Source of the DNA: Candidatus Gastranaerophilales bacterium
GTDB taxonomy: Bacteria; Cyanobacteriota; Vampirovibrionia; Gastranaerophilales; Gastranaerophilaceae
DNA length: 31,074 bases
Assembly: GCA_910587175.1 (NCBI GenBank)
Contig: CAJULH010000021.1
Span: forward strand, 1 to 31,074
Direction of reading: 5' to 3'
Positions 25,992 to 31,074 of this stretch are shown piece after piece. Position 1 is the stretch's first letter, and each line of letters opens with the position of its first letter. The notes under the pieces were generated by a model, which was given only the letters and a program-made list of their open reading frames with translations, was not told where the DNA came from and made no database searches. The position numbers and the translations under genes were made by a program.

Positions 25992-26176
25992 GTTTTTGGA
26001 GCAGAAAAGTTTTAAAATAAAAGGACCGTAAAAGATGCAATGGAAATTGGTTGAACCGGGGCGAAACCAATACACCTGCATGCAGGGTTGGCTCGTGCGG
26101 GGACTATTTGAATATATGGAGTCTCCCCAAAAACAAGAACACGTTCTTGTTTTTAAATCTTTTCTGCTCCAAAAAC
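25992..26176. ncRNA. Candidate structured RNA or MITE-like element closed by an 18-bp inverted repeat
   Basis: GTTTTTGGAGCAGAAAAG at 25992-26009 is the exact reverse complement of 26159-26176. Inside, in order, are: ATTGGTT (26046-26052) with AACCAAT (26065-26071); the palindrome CCTGCATGCAGG (26075-26086), which can extend as CCAA (26067-26070) with TTGG (26088-26091) and so competes with the first hairpin; GGGGACT (26099-26105) with AGTCTCCCC (26120-26128); and a terminator-like hairpin at 26129-26154. A multi-branched RNA about 185 bases long is possible. So is a small non-autonomous mobile element with terminal inverted repeats. I do not recognise it as a known RNA family. Confidence 0.5.
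26129..26154 (+). terminator. Terminator-like hairpin
   Basis: AAAAACAAGAAC (26129-26140) and GTTCTTGTTTTT (26143-26154) are perfect complements separated by two bases, giving an 11-bp stem with a four-base loop and a terminal T run. The symmetry means it could work on either strand. Confidence 0.55.
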
Positions 26177-26222
26177 CATACTTGTACCCAAAATTTTTTG
26201 TTTATACTAAAATAAACTTATT

Positions 26223-27230
26223 ATGAAAGTTTATTTAGGAATTGATGTAGGCTCTGTTACAACAAAGCTTGCAGTAGTGGATGAAAACGGAAAATATGTA
26301 GACAGCTACATGCTAAGGACTGCAGGTCAGCCTGTTAAAGCTGTACAAAATGGCTTAAAAGAGCTTTTGGCAAAATCAACAAATGATTATGAAGTTTGTC
26401 AGGTAGGTACGACAGGTTCTGGTAGAAACCTTGCAGGAGCTTTAGTTGGCGCTGATGTTATCAAAAACGAAATCACAGCCCATGCCGTTGCGGCAAGCAT
26501 TATTGTTCCGGGTGTTCAGACCATTCTTGAAATCGGCGGTCAGGACAGTAAAATCATCATTTTAAGAGACGGCATTGTAACGGACTTTGCAATGAATACG
26601 GTCTGCGCTGCAGGAACAGGAAGCTTTTTAGACCAGCAGGCAGGCAGATTAAATGTTAAAATTGAAGATTTTGGAACAATCGCCCTGCAGTCAGCTTCTC
26701 CTGCAAGAATAGCAGGCAGATGCGGCGTTTTTGCAGAATCTGACCTTATCCATAAACAACAGCTTGGATATCCTGTGGAAGACTTATTATACGGACTTTG
26801 CCAGGCTTTGGTTAGGAATTATTTATCAAACCTTGCACTTGGAAAAGAACTTTTACCCACAATTACATTCCAGGGTGGCGTTGCTACTAATAAAGGCATG
26901 GTGAAAGCATTTCAGGATGCCTTGGGGTGCGAAATTGTTGTTCCGCCAAACCACCAGACAATGGGCGCTATCGGCGCTGCTTTCCTTGCTATGGAACACC
27001 ACCAATATACAAACAGTGCAACAAAATTTAAGGGTTGGCAAACAAAAGATATGCATTTCAATTCCGTCACCTGCACATGCAACGGCTGTTCAAACAATTG
27101 CGAAGTGATTTCAATTGTTGAAGGAGATATTGAACCCCTTGCACCAGGGCAGGAACATAAAATCTCCGATGTTAAAGGAAATCTTATTGCACGCTGGGGC
27201 GGCACCTGTGGAAAGTGGGATATAGGATAG
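26223..27230 (+). CDS. 2-hydroxyacyl-CoA dehydratase activator-type ATPase (BadF/BadG/BcrA/BcrD family)
   Basis: A 335-residue ASKHA-fold ATPase. Family members form dimers around one [4Fe-4S] cluster and inject an electron into a dehydratase or benzoyl-CoA reductase. The ATP loop is GIDVGSVTTK (6-15). GTTGSGRN, IGGQDSK and FQGGVATNKG follow. The cluster cysteines are C128 in NTVCAAGTGSFL and C167 in GRCGVFAESDLIHK, with the 39-residue separation seen in the activator HgdC. The last ~55 residues add a CTCNGCSNNC segment and a further Cys near the end (GGTCGKWD), perhaps a second metal site. No dehydratase subunit gene lies beside it, so its partner is unknown. Confidence 0.88.
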   Translation: MKVYLGIDVGSVTTKLAVVDENGKYVDSYMLRTAGQPVKAVQNGLKELLAKSTNDYEVCQVGTTGSGRNLAGALVGADVIKNEITAHAVAASIIVPGVQTILEIGGQDSKIIILRDGIVTDFAMNTVCAAGTGSFLDQQAGRLNVKIEDFGTIALQSASPARIAGRCGVFAESDLIHKQQLGYPVEDLLYGLCQALVRNYLSNLALGKELLPTITFQGGVATNKGMVKAFQDALGCEIVVPPNHQTMGAIGAAFLAMEHHQYTNSATKFKGWQTKDMHFNSVTCTCNGCSNNCEVISIVEGDIEPLAPGQEHKISDVKGNLIARWGGTCGKWDIG

Positions 27231-27354
27231 ACACCAGGAGATTTTTCAGAGTAACGTCCAAATTAGGAAATATCAGCTAGAGATTCAGGCTAATATTCTA
27301 ATAAGAAAATATCAAAAGCACCAAAATACAGTCAGAGGCGCATTTTAAAACAAG

Positions 27355-27438
27355 ATGAATTTTTTAAGAATTATATTTAGGATTTGTTATTATGTCTTCC
27401 TTGCGCTCTATTGGCTGTGGATTTTCCCGGGGATATTG
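27355..27438 (+). repeat. 84-base repeat, copy 1 (5' end of first small membrane gene)
   Basis: Matches 28641-28724 at 83 of 84 positions; the only change is GCG to GTG at codon 17. Similarity starts exactly at the ATG and stops abruptly after codon 28. Confidence 0.9.
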
Positions 27439-27603
27439 CTACATATATTTATTTCCATATTTAGTTTTGATTTAGATTTTCCGATAAGCACGCTTAGAGC
27501 AGAAATAGTGGGTGCCTGCTATTATTTAATTATCTTTTTCACCCTTGGCGGTTTTGTGAAATTATTTAAAATGCTTTCAAAGTTAAAAGAAACTTCTGAC
27601 TAA
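27355..27603 (+). CDS. Small two-helix membrane protein, paralogue 1
   Basis: An 82-residue hydrophobic protein with two likely transmembrane segments, about residues 10-36 (rich in Tyr, Trp and Ile, ending FPGILLH) and 50-68, and a basic C-terminal end. Residues 1-28 are identical to the paralogue at 28641 except A17/V17; the rest is unrelated. No good ribosome site (AGAGG at 27334 is 16 bases away) and no clear promoter are present, so expression is uncertain. Its last 21 bases overlap the 3' end of the opposite-strand toxin-like gene. It could be an immunity-type protein, but that is inference from position and size. Confidence 0.7.
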   Translation: MNFLRIIFRICYYVFLALYWLWIFPGILLHIFISIFSFDLDFPISTLRAEIVGACYYLIIFFTLGGFVKLFKMLSKLKETSD

Positions 27604-28527
27604 ATAACTTGGCATAAAAATTACATTAACTGTGTAATAATTTCTTATTATGCCGGTTTTCTGCGTAAGGTATGCCATTTTAACTTTAATATCTCTGTCA
27701 TCTTTGTTAAAATCATACGTGTCTAAAATAAAAGAATATAAATTTCCGTTTTTATCGAACGTAGTATATAAGATATCTGCATGCCCAAGCGCCAGTTTAA
27801 GATTTTCATCACTTCCAAAATATGTACTTGCTTTTTCAATAACCCTGCCTTTTATTAATTCGGGCAGATTTTTCTTAATGTGTTGTTGAAATTCTTTTGA
27901 ATACATTATACCCTGTGATAGATTACTCCCAGGAGAAAATATTACCCCGGGTGCATCTTCAACCCCAAGCTGTTCAATTAATTTTTCTTTTATGATGTTC
28001 CTTAAATCTTTGGCTGGAAAATCTGCCACTTTTAACACAACCATACCGTTTTGTTTTATATAATTTTTGCTTTGGTTAAAATTGTGTGAAGCAATTTTCC
28101 AAAGTTCTTTGGCGTCATTAATTTTATTCAAATAACGAACATTTAATCCACCCATTGCAATATCAATAGCCCTTTTTGCAAACTGTGCCGCATAAACTTC
28201 CAAGTTTTCTTTTGAATATTTTAGGTTGTCATCAAAAACAATTTTTAGTGCATCTTTTAATTTTTGTCTTTTCTTTAACTTAATTAGAGTGTCTTTAGCT
28301 TTGTCTCTTGCAGATCTTTTATTTTCTCTTTTGTCTCCATCCTCATCATCTACTTTAAAATTATTTTCAACTTTACATTTGCAGTTAGGATGAGGTTTAT
28401 CAGGTATATCTTTCTTTAAGGTATAACTTGTCCCATTTAAAACCTTACACGTGTCGCAAGCCCCGGGCTTACTTTTCCATTCAAACTCTCTGTCATTTTT
28501 TTCAACATAGCCTTTTAATGTCGTCAT
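27583..28527 (-). CDS. Uncharacterised protein with phage-type CxxC...HPNCxC motif, toxin-like
   Basis: 314 residues from ATG 28527, chosen because AAAGGAA (28533-28539) is well placed; a TTG five codons earlier overlaps that site. Residues 24-51 (C24-x2-C27-x2-LNG, then H46-P-N-C49-x-C51) match the Cys/His motif found in Mu-F/SPP1-gp7-like head-morphogenesis proteins and some toxins. A Lys/Asp-rich linker follows at 55-95, then a helical middle. The C-terminal third has a conserved-looking block: LALGHADILYTTFD, then FILDTYDFN (D269, Y271, D272), then a YYT strand. There is no signal peptide. It is not next to other phage genes. It lies between two related membrane-protein genes on the other strand. 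Confidence 0.75.
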   Translation of the reverse strand: MTTLKGYVEKNDREFEWKSKPGACDTCKVLNGTSYTLKKDIPDKPHPNCKCKVENNFKVDDEDGDKRENKRSARDKAKDTLIKLKKRQKLKDALKIVFDDNLKYSKENLEVYAAQFAKRAIDIAMGGLNVRYLNKINDAKELWKIASHNFNQSKNYIKQNGMVVLKVADFPAKDLRNIIKEKLIEQLGVEDAPGVIFSPGSNLSQGIMYSKEFQQHIKKNLPELIKGRVIEKASTYFGSDENLKLALGHADILYTTFDKNGNLYSFILDTYDFNKDDRDIKVKMAYLTQKTGIIRNYYTVNVIFMPSYLVRSFF

Positions 28528-28625
28528 AATAATTCCTTTCAAATAATAAATTCAGCATATAAATTATCTTAACATTCCAAAACCCGCTTCGCTAGAGCAA
28601 AAATACTTAATTTTCATATTTTTTA

Positions 28626-28634
28626 TGCTAAAAT
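28626..28634 (+). promoter_or_regulatory. Extended -10 promoter of a probable leaderless gene
   Basis: TGCTAAAAT (28626-28634) is an extended -10 element. Six bases later the ATG of the second small membrane gene begins at 28641. There is no ribosome site in between, and the -35 region is weak. Confidence 0.55.
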
Positions 28635-28640
28635 TTAAAT

Positions 28641-28724
28641 ATGAATTTTTTAAGAATTATATTTAGGATTTGTTATTATGTCTTCCTTGTGCTCTATTGG
28701 CTGTGGATTTTCCCGGGGATATTG
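28641..28724 (+). repeat. 84-base repeat, copy 2 (5' end of second small membrane gene)
   Basis: 83 of 84 positions match 27355-27438. The flanks on both sides differ. Confidence 0.9.
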
Positions 28725-28889
28725 TGGTTTGGTATTGGTTGTTTTTTTGTTTACGATCCCTATCTTGCAAAAGATGCAGCCGAAGTTACCATCAGGGCTG
28801 CAGGAATTTATATAACCATTTACCTTACCCTCTATACCTTAAAAGAACTCTTCAGAAATCTTGCCGCCCCAAAAGATATAATTAAATAA
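28641..28889 (+). CDS. Small two-helix membrane protein, paralogue 2
   Basis: An 82-residue hydrophobic protein with the same first 28 residues as the copy at 27355 (V17 instead of A17) but a different second half: a first helix running to WFGIGCFFV, a short acidic loop (DPYLAKDAAEVT), a second helix near 50-68 and a basic tail. It is divergent from the toxin-like gene, 113 bases from that gene's start, and has its own extended -10 box with no leader. A terminator follows at once. A protective or immunity role for the neighbouring protein is possible but not shown. Confidence 0.78.
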   Translation: MNFLRIIFRICYYVFLVLYWLWIFPGILWFGIGCFFVYDPYLAKDAAEVTIRAAGIYITIYLTLYTLKELFRNLAAPKDIIK

Positions 28890-28896
28890 ATCGGCA

Positions 28897-28929
28897 AAAA
28901 AGCTCCGAAATTCACCTTCGGAGCTTTTT
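28897..28929. terminator. Bidirectional terminator
   Basis: AAAAAGCTCCGAA (28897-28909) pairs perfectly with TTCGGAGCTTTTT (28917-28929) around a seven-base loop, with T or A tracts on both sides. It serves the small membrane gene on the plus strand and the aminotransferase on the minus strand. Confidence 0.9.
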
Positions 28930-28969
28930 AAAATCTAAAACGCCTGAGCGCTAAACCGGGCTAAATAGT

Positions 28970-30094
28970 CTACACCGCAGCCTTGCTCATTGCCTTATTA
29001 ACGCATTCAATCACAGTCTTTGCAACGGTTCTTTGTTCTTCTTCAGTGATTTCTGCAAACATAGGAAGAGACATTACCATCTTGGTATCACGTTCCGTGT
29101 GCGGTAAAAGTCCTTCTTTTAAACCAAGGTGGCTGTGCACCTTTTGTAAATGCAAAGGAACCGGATAGTAAATCATAGCTCCGATACCGGCTTCCTGCAG
29201 CATTTTATGCACCTCATCCCTGTTTGGAACCTTAATTGTATACTGATGATAAACCGCATAAACGTTGTCAATCTCTTTTGGTGTTTCAATATTTTCAGCA
29301 TCTTTAAAAAGTTCATTGTAAAATGCAGCATGAGCCCTTCTTGCTTTGTTCCAGTTGTTAATATAAGGAAGTTTCACCCTCAAAATTGCTGCCTGGATTT
29401 CATCGAGCCTTGAATTTACACCAATTTCATCATGGTAATAACGAACCGCGCCGCCATGGTTTCTAAGCGCCACCATTCTGTTTTTAAGGGCTTCTGAATT
29501 TGTAACGGCAAGGCCGCCATCGCCCATTGTACCAAGGTTTTTGGTGGGGTAAAAGCTGTAACAGCCTATATCGCCAAAGCTTCCAACCTTTTTACCTTTA
29601 AATTCCGCACCAATTGCCTGGCAGCAATCCTCAATAACATATAGATTGTGTTTTTTGGCAATGGTCATAATTTTTTCCATATCACAAGGCTGCCCGTAGA
29701 GATGAACAGGCAATATAGCCTTCGTTTTCGGGGTGATTTTTTCTTCAATTAAATTTGCGTCCATATTGAAAGTATCAGGATTAATATCAACAAACACAGG
29801 GGTGGCGCCTACTATACCAATGGCTTCTGTAGTTGCAACAAATGTAAATGCAACAGTAATAACTTCATCACCAGCACCGATATCCAAAGCTCTTAAAGCC
29901 AAATGTAGTGCATCAGTACCTGAATTCAGTGCAACAGAATAATTTACACCTATAAAATCAGCCATTTCCTGTTCAAAGGCTTTATTATGTTTGCCCAAAA
30001 TATATGAGCCGCTTCTCATAACCTCTAAAACTTCTTTTTCAGCCTCATTTTGAATTGTGGCATATTGTCTTTTTGAATCTATAATCGGTATCAT
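28970..30094 (-). CDS. DegT/DnrJ/EryC1/StrS-family PLP aminotransferase
   Basis: A 374-residue fold-type I aminotransferase that usually converts a keto-sugar nucleotide to an amino-sugar nucleotide for surface glycans. The PLP lysine is K185 in CYSFYPTKNLGTMGDGG. The N-terminal NSGTDALHLAL binds the cofactor phosphate, and IEDCCQAIGA supplies the PLP-pyridine Asp. The C-terminal block MIYYPVPLHLQ is also typical. ATG 30094 is chosen because AGAGGGGG (30100-30107) precedes it at good spacing; a longer reading adds eight residues that cover that site. No sugar-nucleotide genes are adjacent, so the substrate is unknown. Confidence 0.92.
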   Translation of the reverse strand: MIPIIDSKRQYATIQNEAEKEVLEVMRSGSYILGKHNKAFEQEMADFIGVNYSVALNSGTDALHLALRALDIGAGDEVITVAFTFVATTEAIGIVGATPVFVDINPDTFNMDANLIEEKITPKTKAILPVHLYGQPCDMEKIMTIAKKHNLYVIEDCCQAIGAEFKGKKVGSFGDIGCYSFYPTKNLGTMGDGGLAVTNSEALKNRMVALRNHGGAVRYYHDEIGVNSRLDEIQAAILRVKLPYINNWNKARRAHAAFYNELFKDAENIETPKEIDNVYAVYHQYTIKVPNRDEVHKMLQEAGIGAMIYYPVPLHLQKVHSHLGLKEGLLPHTERDTKMVMSLPMFAEITEEEQRTVAKTVIECVNKAMSKAAV

Positions 30095-30161
30095 AAAATC
30101 CCCCTCTGCTCTCTTCATTTAAGAATATCTTAGCACAGAATCAGAGCACCTTAATACAATC

Positions 30162-30437
30162 TTAATTTTTTAAAGAGTTATTTTTCGCAGCCCCGTCTAA
30201 TGTGTCAAAGTTCAATGTGTCAAATTTTAACAACTCAAAAGGCTCGATATTTAGAGCATCAGCGAGTTTTAAGATTGTTGCAAGACCGGGTTTGTTGATA
30301 CAAACTTCGATTTTCCCCATATAATCCAAACTAATTCCAGATTCTTCCGCTAATTTTTCCTGAGTTAATCCCGCTTTTTCTCTTAAACTTTTAATTCGCC
30401 TGCCAAGATTTTTGTAGAACAACAATTTGTCAATCAT
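30162..30437 (-). CDS. XRE-family (Cro/cI-like) DNA-binding regulator
   Basis: A 91-residue regulator. A helix-turn-helix of the lambda-repressor type fills residues ~12-68: LGRRIKSLREKAGLTQEKLAEESGISLDYMGKIE, then KPGLATILKLADALNI. The short tail (FDTLNFDTLDGAAKNN) has a small duplication and no sensor domain. It probably acts as a dimer on the palindromes found just upstream of its own start and ahead of the prepilin gene. No ribosome site is obvious; the leader could be about 40 bases if the TATAAT inside the larger palindrome is used. Confidence 0.9.
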   Translation of the reverse strand: MIDKLLFYKNLGRRIKSLREKAGLTQEKLAEESGISLDYMGKIEVCINKPGLATILKLADALNIEPFELLKFDTLNFDTLDGAAKNNSLKN

Positions 30438-30444
30438 TTAAGTA

Positions 30445-30458
30445 CTGATAACTATCAG
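30445..30458. promoter_or_regulatory. Operator candidate 1
   Basis: CTGATA-AC-TATCAG, a perfect 6+6 palindrome eight bases upstream of the XRE start codon. A natural place for autorepression. Confidence 0.5.
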
Positions 30459-30480
30459 GATATAAGATAAACCCTCATTT

Positions 30481-30505
30481 TATTACTGGATTATATCCAG
30501 TAATA
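30481..30505. promoter_or_regulatory. Operator candidate 2 over a -10 box
   Basis: TATTACTGGAT and ATCCAGTAATA are perfect 11-base arms around a three-base centre. Read on the minus strand the centre contains TATAAT, a -10 box pointing towards the XRE gene. Binding here would block that promoter, and perhaps the prepilin promoter too. Confidence 0.6.
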
Positions 30506-30544
30506 AAGCATCATAACTAAGTTTAAAATTTAAAATAGAAAGTT

Positions 30545-30549
30545 GAGGT
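30545..30549 (+). promoter_or_regulatory. Ribosome site that decides the prepilin start
   Basis: GAGGT at 30545-30549 abuts ATG 30550 but is nine bases from ATG 30559, so 30559 is preferred. Confidence 0.55.
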
Positions 30550-30558
30550 ATGCAAATT

Positions 30559-31074
30559 ATGGGTTTATTTAAAAGTAAACAAAATATTAATTACGGTTAT
30601 TTGAAATTATTTCATATATATAAAGGTTTCTCATTAGTCGAGATGCTAATGGCTCTTTTGGTGGCATCATTGTTGCTTGCAGCTTTAGCTCCTGTAATGA
30701 CAAAGAAGATGGATGAGAATGTTTTTGTATCAGGGACAGGAAGTGCTGTTATGCTTCAGGGTGGGTGTATATTTATGGAAGGGAATTATGAAAATGTATG
30801 TAAGCTTCCGCAGAATACTCTTGCAATAGGTGCGATTATAGCATCAGGTGGAGGTGGTGGAGGGGGAGCTGCAAGGGCGGCATTTGGAAGTACAAAATAT
30901 TCAGATATTATAAATGGTACAACAGCAGGCAGTGTTTCATCTAATACCATAACATTGAATAAAAATGCATTGGATGTTAAGGTACAGCTTGTTGGTGGAG
31001 GTGGTGGAGGGGGATTAGGTTCTTCTAATAACGGGGGGTATCCAAAGGATCAAAATGATTGCGGGAATTGGGGA
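30559..31074 (+). CDS. Type IV/II prepilin-like protein, glycine-rich, 3' end outside window
   Basis: The first 172 residues of a prepilin; the frame is open to the last base. The leader is short and basic and ends G23-F24, with E28 at mature position 5, in KGFSLVEMLMALL, followed by a ~20-residue hydrophobic helix. This is the standard recognition site for a prepilin peptidase. The rest is unusual for a major pilin: two glycine runs (about 98-104 and 147-153 GGGGGGG-like), two Cys early on (C70 and another near 82) and Ser/Asn/Thr-rich linkers. It could be a minor pilin or pseudopilin carrying a glycine-rich adhesive domain. It is divergent from the XRE gene, with palindromes between. Confidence 0.85.
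   Translation, partial: MGLFKSKQNINYGYLKLFHIYKGFSLVEMLMALLVASLLLAALAPVMTKKMDENVFVSGTGSAVMLQGGCIFMEGNYENVCKLPQNTLAIGAIIASGGGGGGGAARAAFGSTKYSDIINGTTAGSVSSNTITLNKNALDVKVQLVGGGGGGGLGSSNNGGYPKDQNDCGNWG

Larger units (their letters stand above)
25822..26222. other. 401-base intergenic region rich in inverted repeats
   Basis: No convincing gene. 25823-25950 contains an imperfect inverted repeat: CTTGCA-TAA-GAAGAC near 25863 against GTCTTC-GT-TGCAAG at 25938-25951. 25953-25982 is a degenerate copy of the rubrerythrin 3' end. 25992-26176 is the element described separately. 26177-26222 probably holds the promoter of the activator ATPase (TATACT 26203-26208, or TAAAAT 26207-26212). Confidence 0.6.

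Noticed and set aside
25992..26176. Identification as 6S RNA or another named RNA
   Set aside because: Length and closing stem are similar to 6S RNA, but several internal hairpins do not fit its single long rod. No other known family signature was recognised.
26035..26226. 63-residue ORF starting ATG 26035
   Set aside because: It runs straight through the nested hairpins, the terminator-like stem and the 18-base repeat arm, and its sequence looks like translated structured RNA. It also overlaps the start of the next gene.
30840..31020. Repeated GGTGGAGGTGGTGG segments as a CRISPR or tandem repeat
   Set aside because: They are glycine codons within one open prepilin frame, with no spacer pattern.

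Overview
This AT-rich window looks like chromosome from an anaerobic, double-membraned bacterium. It carries a lipid A block (lpxD, lpxC, fabZ, lpxA), a heptose-1-phosphate adenylyltransferase, a rubrerythrin, a small one-cluster ferredoxin and an ATPase of the 2-hydroxyacyl-CoA dehydratase activator family. It also has a type IV/II prepilin whose hydrophobic helix is of a kind I associate with gut Vampirovibrionia (Candidatus Gastranaerophilales, 'Melainabacteria'). That placement is an inference from gene content and style, not a computed result. I saw no tRNA, rRNA, CRISPR array or intact insertion sequence.

Layout. 1-6240: the end of a TPR-like gene, a PlsC-type acyltransferase, a ROK sugar kinase and mfd. 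6269-12375: a parvulin lipoprotein, the HldE2-like adenylyltransferase, lpxD-lpxC-fabZ-lpxA and an M29 aminopeptidase, mostly tightly packed, with terminators after the parvulin gene and between fabZ and lpxA. 12420-19158: a polyprenyl synthase, lepB, then smc-scpA-scpB, giving a complete condensin. 19287-25124: ferredoxin; two large minus-strand genes of unknown function, one exported; a HIT protein; a 53-aa ORF overlapping 5-formyl-THF cyclo-ligase; and a convergent coiled-coil/CHAP hydrolase. 25234-27230: rubrerythrin, a 401-base stretch without a credible gene but rich in inverted repeats, and the activator ATPase. 27355-28889: a minus-strand protein with a Cys/His motif like phage head-morphogenesis proteins, flanked by two 82-aa membrane-protein paralogues that share an almost identical first 84 bases. 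28970-31074: a DegT-family aminotransferase, an XRE repressor with two palindromic operator candidates, and a glycine-rich prepilin running off the right edge.

Working together: the lpx genes, the adenylyltransferase, the acyltransferase and the parvulin lipoprotein serve outer-membrane and lipid synthesis. LepB, the polyprenyl synthase and the CHAP protein serve the envelope more broadly. Smc-ScpA-ScpB and Mfd serve the chromosome. Rubrerythrin and ferredoxin fit anaerobic redox metabolism.

The most unusual signals are: (i) four genes whose -10 hexamer ends exactly six bases before the start codon, implying leaderless mRNAs; (ii) the toxin/immunity-like three-gene cassette at 27355-28889; (iii) a 185-base element closed by an 18-bp perfect inverted repeat at 25992-26176 with several nested hairpins; and (iv) a 25-base palindrome with a TATAAT at its centre between the XRE gene and the prepilin.
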